Shown here piece by piece: positions 15,753 through 22,757 of a DNA stretch of 64,000 nt (position 1 is the first letter of the stretch; each line of letters starts with the position of its first letter). The notes under the pieces were generated by a model. It was not told where the DNA came from. It did no database searches and saw only the letters and a list, made by a program, of their open reading frames with translations. This stretch comes from CAZAPG01 sp964486935. GTDB taxonomy: Bacteria > Chloroflexota > Anaerolineae > 4572-78 > J111. The stretch lies in assembly GCA_964486935.1 (NCBI GenBank), contig CAZAPG010000001.1, positions 186,001-250,000 of the forward strand. The letters are read 5' to 3'. The position numbers were made by a program, and so were the translations under genes.

Positions 15753-16076
15753 TTAGGCGGTTGGGTAGTTGAGTTTGAGGCTGTCAATCAAACCGTCAAC
15801 ATAGGTGACAAACGCATCATAATCGGTCAAATCCGCCTCTGACATCGGCGTATTGGGTGTAACCGAGAATGATGCTTCGGCAGCCTGCGTGTCTGCGATA
15901 TCATCAACAATCAAGTTGACGGTTGCGCGGGCTACCTTACCACTGGTCAGTTCTTCCTCAACCACCACCGTAACCGTTACCACGTCTTTGGTGACAGTAG
16001 CGTTGCCGCTTCCATCAGCGGCGTCATTGGTTCGGGTTACGGCGTCTACTGCTTTGTGAGAAACTAAAGTTGGCAT
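15753..16076 (-). CDS. Small acidic protein of unknown function
   Basis: A 107-residue protein, first gene of the minus-strand unit that includes the 200-residue protein. It is acidic and rich in Thr, Val and Ala (ATVTKDVVTVTVVVEEEL), suggesting mostly beta structure, and ends with a short helix (YDAFVTYVDGLIDSLKLNYP). It contains no Cys and no membrane segment. The ATG at 16076 follows AAAGGGG at good spacing. By position it could be a minor structural protein or a partner of the next gene product. I do not recognise a family. Its upstream region is shared with the divergent HTH gene at 16247. Confidence 0.5.
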   Translation of the reverse strand: MPTLVSHKAVDAVTRTNDAADGSGNATVTKDVVTVTVVVEEELTSGKVARATVNLIVDDIADTQAAEASFSVTPNTPMSEADLTDYDAFVTYVDGLIDSLKLNYPTA

Positions 16077-16111
16077 ACTAAAAACCCCTTTCTTTGCTAA
16101 TGAGTAAAATT

Positions 16112-16140
16112 TTGTTTACTACGGTGAAGTTTGGTAGAAT
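16112..16140 (+). promoter_or_regulatory. Probable promoter of the 16247 gene
   Basis: TTGTTT (16112-16117) and TAGAAT (16135-16140) are 17 bases apart. The stretch from GTGAAGTTTGG to the A-tract closely resembles 22767-22794 (GTGAAGTTGCGATAGAATAAAAAAAGCC-like), so the two regions share a sequence block. Confidence 0.4.
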
Positions 16141-16226
16141 AAAAAAAGCCATTTGCAAATGGTTGGGGCAAGCATAATCTGGCGAATCGCCTGCCAGGGC
16201 AAGCCCGTTAGGGCGATTTTACCAAC

Positions 16227-16246
16227 CTTGAAAGGGGGTTTTCAAG
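16227..16246 (+). promoter_or_regulatory. Hairpin holding the ribosome binding site next to the start codon
   Basis: CTTGAAA (16227-16233) pairs perfectly with TTTCAAG (16240-16246) around the loop GGGGGT, which is the Shine-Dalgarno sequence. The ATG follows immediately at 16247. Upstream, CCATTTGCAAATGG (16149-16162) and CTGGC/GCCAG (16180-16198) can form further hairpins, so the whole leader of about 100 bases appears structured. Confidence 0.55.
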
Positions 16247-16522
16247 ATGATGACCACACTGCAAGCTATTAATTTATCCTTGCTGTTGGTCGATGAGGCC
16301 ATTCAGTCTACCCATGATGGTACATATCGGCACGAATTGAAACAGGCCAAGAAAACATTGCGCCTGTTGCGGCGGGGTAGAACGCTAACCCAACGGCGGG
16401 CCGATGCGATGTTGTTGCTGCGAGAACATCCCCAGGCCAGCTATGCAGAGGTGGGGCGAATGGTAGGATTATCGGCCAAAACGGTTGGCCGGTTGGCCGG
16501 AAAAATGGGGAAAAATTCCTAA
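16247..16522 (+). CDS. Small helix-turn-helix protein
   Basis: A 91-residue protein. The N-terminal half is helical (NLSLLLVDEAIQ, then HELKQAKKTLRLLRRGR). The C-terminal part carries a likely helix-turn-helix: ADAMLLLREHPQASYAEVGRMVGLSAKTVGRLAGKMG, with the turn around VGLS and a recognition helix KTVGRLAGK. It is probably a DNA-binding regulator encoded by the element. It starts at an ATG placed directly after an SD-containing hairpin, which hints at translational control. Its stop overlaps the next start (TAATG), so the two genes are translationally coupled. The target sites are unknown. Confidence 0.6.
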   Translation: MMTTLQAINLSLLLVDEAIQSTHDGTYRHELKQAKKTLRLLRRGRTLTQRRADAMLLLREHPQASYAEVGRMVGLSAKTVGRLAGKMGKNS

Positions 16523-17127
16523 TGGCAAATCAACCAAACTTGGGCTTTTTTGGAAAAACACCCTCCGACCCGGTAGACGACGCGGATATATCATTCAATT
16601 GGGTTGATGAGTATTCCCAATACCAGCAAGACTGTGAGTGTTTGTTACCAGTATCACAGTTTGACGTGGCTTTGCTGCTAACCCTGCTGAGAAATGAATT
16701 TTCCAAAAACCCCGACCGTTGGGAGGATGTTGGGTTAGAGCAGCAATACACCGAAGATTGGCACAATATTAAAGATGCAGTTTGTTGTTTGGAGGCAAAA
16801 TTGGTTATGTGTGCAGGTGGTTCAACTCTTAGCGATATGGTGAAAAGCAATCTGTTGCTGGTAGCGGCAATTACGGGCCAGCAAGTCAACCTTGATACGC
16901 CCGAAGCCTACCTGACCGGATGGGCCGACTACCGGTTAATGGGATTGGCGAATCGTTTAGGGCCAGAGGAGTTACAGGGGGGGCTAAACACATTACAGGC
17001 AACGCTGGCCGACCTGGTGGCAAAGGTGCATGAACTGGAAGACGAGATTGCCAGCATAAAAGGCAGCCTGGATGACCAGACAACCGTAATGGGCGGCACG
17101 CCCAGCGACCCGCCAGAGCCATTATGA
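16522..17127 (+). CDS. Unknown protein with C-terminal coiled coil
   Basis: A 201-residue protein of unknown family, coupled to the HTH gene by a one-base overlap. The N-terminal part is acidic and aromatic (ADISFNWVDEYSQYQQDCECLLP); the centre contains four cysteines spread over residues 33-93; residues about 150-190 (LNTLQATLADLVAKVHELEDEIASIKGSL) give clear coiled-coil heptads. The tail is Pro-rich. There is no membrane segment. The gene ends convergently with a small membrane-protein gene, overlapping it by 6 bases. It may be a structural or oligomerising partner of element proteins, but nothing in the sequence fixes a role. Confidence 0.5.
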   Translation: MANQPNLGFFGKTPSDPVDDADISFNWVDEYSQYQQDCECLLPVSQFDVALLLTLLRNEFSKNPDRWEDVGLEQQYTEDWHNIKDAVCCLEAKLVMCAGGSTLSDMVKSNLLLVAAITGQQVNLDTPEAYLTGWADYRLMGLANRLGPEELQGGLNTLQATLADLVAKVHELEDEIASIKGSLDDQTTVMGGTPSDPPEPL

Positions 17128-17439
17128 TTCGTTCTTTTTCATCAATTCCGAGATGAAGTAGGACATAATCACGTCCAGCTTTTCACGGAACGCGCCTAGC
17201 TCTTCTTTAAATTCGCTCAATGTGTCGATAACCGTGTCCCAGCGTTCCTGCCGTTTCTTTTCAATATCCAATTCGGCCATTCGCAATTCGTGATTTAATT
17301 TTTGGCGGATATCGAGATAGGTTTTTATCCAGGGCCAGAAACTAAAGTTCAAAAACCAGCCCAGGCCCAGGAACAGCAAGAAGAAGGTCAAAGAAAAGAC
17401 GGTATCGGGTTTGAATAACGACAAAATCAATTCAATCAT
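17122..17439 (-). CDS. Small single-pass membrane protein with coiled coil
   Basis: A 105-residue protein. One strongly hydrophobic segment (about residues 10-33, FSLTFFLLFLGLGWFLNFSFW) is followed by a basic/acidic helical region with heptad character (LDIRQKLNHELRMAELDIEKKRQERWD). This topology is seen in phage holin-like or spanin-like proteins and in many mobile-element membrane proteins, so the function cannot be assigned. AGGGGG precedes the ATG at 17439. It is convergent with the 201-residue protein gene and divergent from the zinc-ribbon gene at 17587. Confidence 0.5.
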   Translation of the reverse strand: MIELILSLFKPDTVFSLTFFLLFLGLGWFLNFSFWPWIKTYLDIRQKLNHELRMAELDIEKKRQERWDTVIDTLSEFKEELGAFREKLDVIMSYFISELMKKNES

Positions 17440-17521
17440 TTTTACCCCCTGGCGAAGATTATTTTATATTTTTTTGAACTGCATCTCAACAGGGGGAAAG
17501 TCAATCGTACCAAATAAAACA

Positions 17522-17554
17522 GGCTGCGTCCGTGAAGTCAGCACGGACACAGCC
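17522..17554 (+). repeat. Hairpin in the leader of the 17587 gene
   Basis: GGCTGCGTCCGTG (17522-17534) can pair with CACGGACACAGCC (17542-17554) with one mismatch. There is no T-tract, so it is not a typical terminator. It could be a regulatory RNA hairpin or a protein-binding site. Confidence 0.4.
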
Positions 17555-17586
17555 CTGACCACACTAAGCCTGACAGAGAGGTTAGC

Positions 17587-18219
17587 ATGGCTGAAAAAGA
17601 TTTTAGCACTTGTCCCCATTGTGGCAAAAAATTGTTCGTACCATTTAACCAGACTGCCCCATTAATCAACCAGCCAAAAACCAAAGATGATAGTTGGCGG
17701 GTGCTGCTGGCGGCGGCGAGCCTGACGTTTGCGGGCGTTTATTTTGTAACCTGGTGGGATGGTTACAGCCCGGTATGGGCGGCGCTGGCGGCAACGGGGG
17801 TTGGCGTTGGCCTGCCCGTGCTCAAAACGGTGCTGCATACTCCTGCCAGGCCAGGCCAGGCGGGGGCGCAGCCGCGAGAGAGGCATATCAAGGTAACGAT
17901 GACCACGCCCTTGCCCAACGGCAATAAGGTTCAGCTTGACCAGACCTTTGGCGTACCGGAACACACGCTGGTATGGGTTGCCAGGCGGCTGGTTGACGAT
18001 GGCGTGTCATTTTCGCGGCGTAATCTGTGCAGGCGGGGCAAATGCTCGCAAGGGCAGTTTGAGGACGTGCAGGCCGTGTTGATAAAAAACCATTGGGCCG
18101 TGTGGAAAGACCCTCAAACCCCCACGCTGGGCTGCGTGATAAATCGGCACGGCATGGCCGTGTTCAGGGCTATCTTGCGGGATTATAACACGAAACCGCG
18201 TGGTTTGTTTAGTGGTTAG
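17587..18219 (+). CDS. Membrane protein with N-terminal zinc-ribbon half and cytoplasmic domain
   Basis: A 210-residue protein. It opens with a CPHCGKK motif (one C-x-x-C pair visible, as in short zinc ribbons). Two hydrophobic segments follow, about residues 37-75 (LLAAASLTFAGVYFVTWW and PVWAALAATGVGVGLPVL). The C-terminal 120 residues are soluble and basic, with FSRRNLCRRGKCSQGQFEDVQAVLIKNHWAVW resembling a winged-helix arrangement and two further cysteines. It may be a membrane-anchored DNA-binding or signalling protein. No family was recognised. The gene is flanked by a hairpin upstream and an iteron-like cluster downstream. Confidence 0.5.
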   Translation: MAEKDFSTCPHCGKKLFVPFNQTAPLINQPKTKDDSWRVLLAAASLTFAGVYFVTWWDGYSPVWAALAATGVGVGLPVLKTVLHTPARPGQAGAQPRERHIKVTMTTPLPNGNKVQLDQTFGVPEHTLVWVARRLVDDGVSFSRRNLCRRGKCSQGQFEDVQAVLIKNHWAVWKDPQTPTLGCVINRHGMAVFRAILRDYNTKPRGLFSG

Positions 18220-18274
18220 AATCGTGGTGGTTGGTGGTGGTTGGTTAACGTCTGCCCTAACCACGCCTAACCAC
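18200..18274. repeat. Iteron-like GTGGTT / AACCAC cluster
   Basis: GTGGTT occurs at 18200, 18212, 18227 and 18237. The reverse complement AACCAC occurs at 18259 and 18269, each within CTAACCACG. Spacings are 10-15 bases and the two groups face each other around TTAACG. The cluster begins in the last codons of the zinc-ribbon gene. Such arrays mark replication or transfer origins in plasmids and elements; here this is a hypothesis. Confidence 0.45.
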
Positions 18275-18333
18275 GCCCTGAAACGGGGTAGGGGAGGGGC
18301 GGGCCAGCGCCAGAGGTGAGTAAGGTTTATGAC

Positions 18334-18372
18334 AAAAAAAGGGGGGGTGTCTGCTTAAGCAGACACCCCCCC
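18334..18372 (-). terminator. Strong terminator after the DUF5131 gene
   Basis: A perfect 14-bp stem (18341-18354 with 18359-18372; seven G, then TGTCTGC) and a TTAA loop, followed on the minus strand by seven T. It ends the minus-strand operon 18380-20482. Confidence 0.9.
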
Positions 18373-18379
18373 TACCCTA

Positions 18380-19189
18380 TTATCTTGGAAAATCCCTTAT
18401 TCTCAAATGTTCAGGCCACTCGTCCCAATTTCCCCCTTTAAAGTCTTGGGTTTTGTATGGCTGTCCCTGATACCAGGCATTAGAGCCAAGTTGTTTGACA
18501 AAGGCCGCCTTATGATATTTTTGGCATTGTTCTATCACCAGTTCTGCCCATTCGAGGTAAAACGGCCTGGCGCTAGGGCCACTCTCGCCGCCTACGATAA
18601 CCCAATCGACATGGGGCGCAAAAATACTCACTCTGCATAAAGGGTTGTAAACCGTTAACTCAAAATCAAGCCACCCTATGGCTGGTTCGTAGCTTATAAA
18701 GTGAACTTCAGCGGGGGTGGTGCATAACGCCCTTATCCGTTCATTGGCTGTTGCTTGATTTTCGATGCTTGTACCCAGCCAGACATTATTCAACACCAAA
18801 TCAGAACGCAGTCTGAAAAAATGGCGGGCTATCTCTGGCCTCTTGGTTAAAATTAACCAATCAAGCATTGGAGTTTGTTTGATTAGGTCGAAAAGGTCAA
18901 GTCGCCAATCTATTACCTGGTCGTTGTCTTCAAACACATCAGCCAGTGAAGCGCAAAAAACCTTATATCGTTTACCTTCTTGTGCGGCTTTCTCATTCCA
19001 TTTCATCGGCTTTTGCCAATTAGCATTGCCGGTTCGCTGGCGCTTAGAACCAGGCCCCCACCGGTCATTACCCCACCGTTTATCCAGGGTTTCTGCATAA
19101 CAATATTTGCATCCTTCTGAAACCTTGACACACCCAATCCAGGGGTTAAAAGTATGGTCCGTCCATTGAATTTTAGAATTAGCTCCCAT
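18380..19189 (-). CDS. DUF5131 (phage Gp37/Gp68-type) protein
   Basis: A 269-residue protein of the phage Gp37/Gp68 family (DUF5131), frequent in phages and mobile elements and not assigned a confirmed reaction. The N-terminus has the family pattern WTDHTFNPWIGC followed by a three-cysteine cluster GC-x6-C-x2-CYAE, reminiscent of an iron-sulphur or radical-SAM-like site. Later come CASLADVFED, LDWLILTKRPE, VWLGTSIENQ and DWVIVGGESG, all typical. It overlaps the upstream DUF2637-like gene by 11 bases, ends the operon and is followed by a strong terminator. The iron-sulphur role is inferred from the cysteine spacing. Confidence 0.85.
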   Translation of the reverse strand: MGANSKIQWTDHTFNPWIGCVKVSEGCKYCYAETLDKRWGNDRWGPGSKRQRTGNANWQKPMKWNEKAAQEGKRYKVFCASLADVFEDNDQVIDWRLDLFDLIKQTPMLDWLILTKRPEIARHFFRLRSDLVLNNVWLGTSIENQATANERIRALCTTPAEVHFISYEPAIGWLDFELTVYNPLCRVSIFAPHVDWVIVGGESGPSARPFYLEWAELVIEQCQKYHKAAFVKQLGSNAWYQGQPYKTQDFKGGNWDEWPEHLRIRDFPR

Positions 19190-19913
19190 TTTTGTTGCTC
19201 CCGTTCAGGTTAATAAACTCCTCGCTTTCCGATTCAACCGTGCGCTTAATGCGTCGGCCAAACGACGCGCTTCTGCCCAGCAATCGGCCAAGTTCCGAGC
19301 CACTCACATCGGAACGTTCCGCCAAAATCTGTTTGGCTTCGTTCAGGGTGTCTTCATTGACCACCATCCAGCGAGCCGCGCTAACGTCCTTTTGAAGCGT
19401 TTGCAGTTCGGCTTGTTTGGCTGCAACCTTTCGTTTCAGGTCTTCAAGCTGCGCGGCCAGGCCGTTAGCCTGGCTGCGCTTGTCGGCTATTTGCTGTTTG
19501 AGTTGGGCCAGGGTATTGGCAGCTTCCCGGTGCTGGGTGTATCGCTCTAACATCTGCATGAGCAAATGAAACGAAAAGAAGAAGGTTACGGGTTTGCTGG
19601 CCGCGATGACTGCCCCCACAATTGAGAATTGGCCGATGCTCAACACGTTAAAAATGACTGTAGCAATGGTGTACCCCACTACCAGCCGCCAGGCGTAACT
19701 AACATCTTCACCCTGCAAACGATAGGCCACAACCACCAGCGCAAACACGGCCATACCCGCATCGAGCAGCAACGGCCAGAGCCATCGCCAACTTTGATGG
19801 ACTCCCGGATAGGCATTTAAAATATCCAACAGTGAATGGTACGATAGAATAAACGCCGCTATCGTGATTAAGACAACTAAAATCGCATTGATAATCCAGA
19901 TGGTTCTAATCAT
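19179..19913 (-). CDS. DUF2637-like (SpdB-type) membrane protein with coiled coil
   Basis: A 244-residue protein starting at ATG 19913, with GGAG upstream; this start lies inside the end of the preceding gene. The first about 115 residues contain four hydrophobic segments with FILSYHSLLDILNAYPG and WLWPLLLDAGMAVFALVV. This is the DUF2637 pattern known from actinomycete conjugative plasmids (Spd spread proteins) and some phages. A long coiled coil follows (about residues 125-195, AQLKQQIADKRSQANGLAAQL), and the C-terminus resembles a small helix-turn-helix (SGSELGRLLGRSASFGRRIKR). This suggests a membrane-tethered DNA-binding protein used in transfer or maintenance of the element. The family match is from memory of the motif. 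Confidence 0.65.
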   Translation of the reverse strand: MIRTIWIINAILVVLITIAAFILSYHSLLDILNAYPGVHQSWRWLWPLLLDAGMAVFALVVVAYRLQGEDVSYAWRLVVGYTIATVIFNVLSIGQFSIVGAVIAASKPVTFFFSFHLLMQMLERYTQHREAANTLAQLKQQIADKRSQANGLAAQLEDLKRKVAAKQAELQTLQKDVSAARWMVVNEDTLNEAKQILAERSDVSGSELGRLLGRSASFGRRIKRTVESESEEFINLNGSNKNGS

Positions 19914-20274
19914 TGGTTGACTCCTTTTTTGTTCTCCTGGCTTTACCTTGCCACAGGCGATGGCCGCACGGCCTGGCGTAAACACACCGTCCAATCTGAA
20001 CCTCTTGTTTTATGGGAGTATTGCAAACGTGGCATATCCAGTTCTGCATTTTCGTTGCAAGGTCAGCCATCAATTTAGCAATCCCTTTTTCCTCACGTCG
20101 CTTTTCCGCTTCTCTCTCAAGGTCAATCTCTTTATCGAGGCTTGGCTTTGATGGTAACAGGTCGCTATCGCAACCTGGGCAAAGAAAATGTCTTCTGTCA
20201 TCGCCACTCCACTTTTTAAGTTCGCTTTCGCTATACCAATATTGGCAAAGCGAGCAATAAATTTTTTCAGTCAT
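19906..20274 (-). CDS. Small protein with two zinc-finger-like cysteine motifs
   Basis: A 122-residue protein. An N-terminal C-x2-C (CSLC) pairs with a second C-x2-C (CPGC), separated by 22 residues in the zinc-ribbon style. A charged helical linker (EIDLEREAEKRREEKGIAKL) follows. A second cluster then appears: CHVC, a later C in IGRCVYARPCGH and a His. It is probably a nucleic-acid or protein-binding adaptor. It overlaps the previous gene by 8 bases and the next gene's start by 8 bases, placing it firmly in the four-gene operon. No family was recognised. Confidence 0.6.
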   Translation of the reverse strand: MTEKIYCSLCQYWYSESELKKWSGDDRRHFLCPGCDSDLLPSKPSLDKEIDLEREAEKRREEKGIAKLMADLATKMQNWICHVCNTPIKQEVQIGRCVYARPCGHRLWQGKARRTKKESTND

Positions 20275-20482
20275 CGGGATAACTCCTCTCTATCGACAAA
20301 TTGGTCTCTTTGAATGCTCGGCGGGTTGCCAGGGCTTCTTGCAATAACTTTTGAAACAATTCGTACAACTCTGCCTGCTTTTCCGATGCTCTATTGCGCC
20401 CAAACCAATCGCGGGCATTTTGGATATCCTCAATCGCATGGTCGAGATACTCATTGGCAATAACGATGTTTGTCACTTTCAT
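20267..20482 (-). CDS. Small helical protein, first gene of the DUF5131 operon
   Basis: A 71-residue, fully helical, charged protein (NEYLDHAIEDIQNARDWFGR, then KQAELYELFQKLLQEALATRR). There are no membrane segments or cysteines. The stop overlaps the start of the zinc-finger gene by 8 bases, so it heads an operon of four overlapping genes that ends at the terminator near 18341. It may be a small regulator or a structural partner; nothing more can be said from the sequence. Upstream lies the 31-bp inverted repeat. Confidence 0.5.
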   Translation of the reverse strand: MKVTNIVIANEYLDHAIEDIQNARDWFGRNRASEKQAELYELFQKLLQEALATRRAFKETNLSIERSYPDD

Positions 20483-20545
20483 TTTCTTGATTCCTTTCGC
20501 TTGGTTGGTCGGCTAGACTTTAACAACAATTTTGTTAGTTTAAAA

Positions 20546-20622
20546 TTCATGTTTTCATGTTTTTCATGTGAGTTTTTCTCCAAAAAAATTTAAAACTCAC
20601 ATGAAAAACATGAAAACATGAA
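20546..20622. repeat. Perfect 31-bp inverted repeat with iterated TTTTCATG
   Basis: Left arm 20546-20576 and right arm 20592-20622 are exact reverse complements around a 15-base loop. Each arm contains three CATG units spaced 8 and 9 bases apart. It sits between the primase-helicase stop and the start of the small helical gene. On the minus strand it could terminate primase transcription, but its size and internal repetition also suit a protein-binding or replication site. Confidence 0.85.
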
Positions 20623-20636
20623 AATCAAAAGCTGCT

Positions 20637-22394
20637 TTAGGTAGTTTTTGGCAAAGAATACGCCTTACCGTGCCCATTCTTGACGATTTTCCCCACGTGG
20701 GCCATCTCTTTGAGTACCTGGTAGACATAGCCTTGCGCCAGCCCCACATGGCCGACAATATTGGGCGCGGTGGCATCGTCGCCCAGGTCTTCTATGGCGT
20801 CGACGATGTTGTGCTCAGCTTCGTTTCTGGCTACGTCGTCTGTGTCGCCCATATATTCCCACGTGCCAACCACGCTATTGAATTTGATGGTCAGGTCTAA
20901 GTCGTCAATGTCTCGGCCTGTGGCCTTGAACAACCCTATTCTTTCGCGCTGGGGACGATAGAGGCCCATAATCAAATCGGCTACGGCGGTTTTGGCCGTG
21001 CTATCCACTACGGCGTCTATCACGTCATCGACTCCGCCAAAATTCTTGCGGTGATGGTCAACTAACAGGATGGTTGCCATTGTGCTAAACGCCATTTGTT
21101 GCAAGCCGCCGTAAACTTCAATCAGGGCTTTGGGGTCATCAGGGTTGACCGCTACGGCGCGGCTAAAGGTGTCGATGAGGACCAGGCCGTAGCTATCTTT
21201 AATGATGGTATTGTGCAGCTTTTCAAGGCCATCTTCCAGCAGGTCGGCCCAGCCAAAGGCGAATGTCAACCCAGCCCAGGGATTTATACCCTGCGTTTTG
21301 AGACGGTTTTTGATGCGGCGCGGATTGTCTTCCAGGGCCAGGTACAGCACTCTGGTTTGGGTGGTTTCCCGGTCTAAAAATTTTGCGCCATCGGCAATGG
21401 CGTTGGCTAACTGCAAACACAGCCAGCTTTTGCCAATCTTGGGCCGACCCGCCAGGATACCCAAACTTTGCTCAGGCAGCATATCTTTAATTAGCCAGGT
21501 GGGGTCGGGAAAGTGGGTTGTCAGTAGGTCGTCACGCTCAAACCAGATACGGCGGTGGGGTGGTACAGGCGGCGGCTGGTAGGGCGGTTTGTTTTCGGCC
21601 AGCAGTTCTATATCAACCCCAGACACAAGCCCCAACTCTATGGCGTCGGTTACGTCGCCTTTGGGGATGTGGCTTATCTTTAAATCTTCGGGAGTGATAA
21701 CCTTTAGTTCTTTGACGACCGGTAGCAGCTGCTCGGCCAGGTCAACCACGCGCTGTTTGCCCGCATTGTCGTTATCCTGAATCAAACAAACCTTGCGTCT
21801 CGCCAGGGTTTGCGCGTCCGTATCTGCCCATTTACGAGCTGCGCCCCCCATATTGGTTGTGGCAATCAAGGCCACGTTATAGAGCGTGTCCACGTCTTTT
21901 TCGCCTTCTGGTACAAACACCCACAGGTCAGGATGGGCGGCCAGTAAATCTGGCAGGCGATAAAGGGGCATATTGGGCGGCGCTTTCCAAACCCATTGAC
22001 CGTTAGATTGGTGGCGCTGGCGAAAGGTTTTGTCTGGTTTGCCGTTGGCGTCCACATAGCTATAGCGTAGCACCTGACCCACTTCTACCCCCTGCGCGTT
22101 CCGGTAGCTGTAAATCAAATCTGGCTGGTTAAGGTCGATACGCTGAAATGTGGGCTTGTTGCTGGGCGGGTACAGGTCTTTAAATTCCAGTCCCAGGGCG
22201 GCTAGAATGTCTTTGGTTTCCCCTCCGCCAAAGTCGTGCATTACAACCGTCCCGTCGGGCTTTTCGGTAATGCTTAAACTGGGCTTTTTGTCATCACGCA
22301 AGGGAGATGAAGCCTGGAAGTGCCCCTGACCGGTTTCTTTGTACGCCTTGTTGAGTTTGTCCAACGCTTGCAGAACTTTATCAATGGGCCGCAT
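20637..22394 (-). CDS. Primase-helicase (TOPRIM plus RepA-type ATPase) replication protein
   Basis: A 585-residue replication protein. Residues about 20-80 correspond to the zinc-binding domain of phage primases (SPLRDDKKPSLSI, HDFGGGETKDILAALGL), but the usual Cys/His ligands are replaced. The TOPRIM domain (about 165-235) shows VPEGEKDVDTL and CLIQDNDNAG. The C-terminal half is a RepA/KaiC-type ATPase with Walker A GRPKIGKSW and Walker B GLVLIDTFSRA, and a terminal winged-helix region. It likely lays primers and unwinds DNA for autonomous replication of the element. AAAGGAG precedes the ATG. It appears complete and single-copy; the loss of zinc ligands may reflect priming changes or dependence on a partner. 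Confidence 0.88.
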   Translation of the reverse strand: MRPIDKVLQALDKLNKAYKETGQGHFQASSPLRDDKKPSLSITEKPDGTVVMHDFGGGETKDILAALGLEFKDLYPPSNKPTFQRIDLNQPDLIYSYRNAQGVEVGQVLRYSYVDANGKPDKTFRQRHQSNGQWVWKAPPNMPLYRLPDLLAAHPDLWVFVPEGEKDVDTLYNVALIATTNMGGAARKWADTDAQTLARRKVCLIQDNDNAGKQRVVDLAEQLLPVVKELKVITPEDLKISHIPKGDVTDAIELGLVSGVDIELLAENKPPYQPPPVPPHRRIWFERDDLLTTHFPDPTWLIKDMLPEQSLGILAGRPKIGKSWLCLQLANAIADGAKFLDRETTQTRVLYLALEDNPRRIKNRLKTQGINPWAGLTFAFGWADLLEDGLEKLHNTIIKDSYGLVLIDTFSRAVAVNPDDPKALIEVYGGLQQMAFSTMATILLVDHHRKNFGGVDDVIDAVVDSTAKTAVADLIMGLYRPQRERIGLFKATGRDIDDLDLTIKFNSVVGTWEYMGDTDDVARNEAEHNIVDAIEDLGDDATAPNIVGHVGLAQGYVYQVLKEMAHVGKIVKNGHGKAYSLPKTT

Positions 22395-22429
22395 GAGCTA
22401 CTCCTTTAGTCGTACCATTCAATGAGCCA

Positions 22430-22468
22430 TAAAAAAGCGAAAGCCTGGCTTTATACAAACCAGGCTTT
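22430..22468 (-). terminator. Rho-independent terminator after the small RHH gene
   Basis: AAAGCCTGG (22440-22448) pairs with CCAGGCTTT (22460-22468). On the minus strand a T-tract (TTTTTT) follows within ten bases. It lies between the ribbon-helix-helix gene stop and the primase start. Confidence 0.75.
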
Positions 22469-22489
22469 GCGTAGACGGCGGCAGAACTA

Positions 22490-22681
22490 TCAGGCAGCAA
22501 GGCGCACCTCCTCCATCTCTGGTTGAGGCCAGACGCCCCACAGTAGCGCCCTCTCGCGGATTAACTCTCTGACCATCTCCTGCACGGGCCGCTTTTCTAT
22601 TTGAGCGATTTTTTCCAGGGCTTCAGCCTCAATATCGCTCAATTTGAGGCTAAAGGGCACAGGCCGGGTGATTCGTTCCAT
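22490..22681 (-). CDS. Small ribbon-helix-helix-type DNA-binding protein
   Basis: A 63-residue protein starting at ATG 22681 (GGGAG upstream; a longer frame from 22750 would read through the promoter). After a short strand (PVPFSLKLSD) come two helices, IEAEALEKIAQIEKRPVQEMVRELIRER, the spacing expected of an Arc/CopG-type ribbon-helix-helix repressor. Such proteins bind palindromic or tandem operators as dimers, often autoregulating. Its promoter carries a GTATAC-N4-GTATTC element also found in front of the nuclease gene at 26144. It may regulate plasmid-like copy or maintenance functions; the primase gene follows on the same strand after a terminator. Confidence 0.65.
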   Translation of the reverse strand: MERITRPVPFSLKLSDIEAEALEKIAQIEKRPVQEMVRELIRERALLWGVWPQPEMEEVRLAA

Positions 22682-22721
22682 GCGTTGCTCCCTTCGGTAA
22701 TGAGTGAATACAGACAACTTT

Positions 22722-22750
22722 AGTATACCTAAGTATTCACAATAGCGCAA
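22722..22750 (-). promoter_or_regulatory. Promoter with overlapping GTATAC operator, RHH gene
   Basis: On the minus strand, TTGCGC (22750-22745) and TATACT (22727-22722) are 17 bases apart. GTATAC-CTAA-GTATTC (22723-22738) covers the -10 and spacer. The same arrangement occurs at 26666-26694. Confidence 0.65.
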
Positions 22751-22757
22751 ATTATTT

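Noticed and set aside
22490..22750. Longer version of the RHH protein starting at 22750
   Set aside because: It would translate through the predicted promoter and operator; ATG 22681 has a proper GGGAG site.
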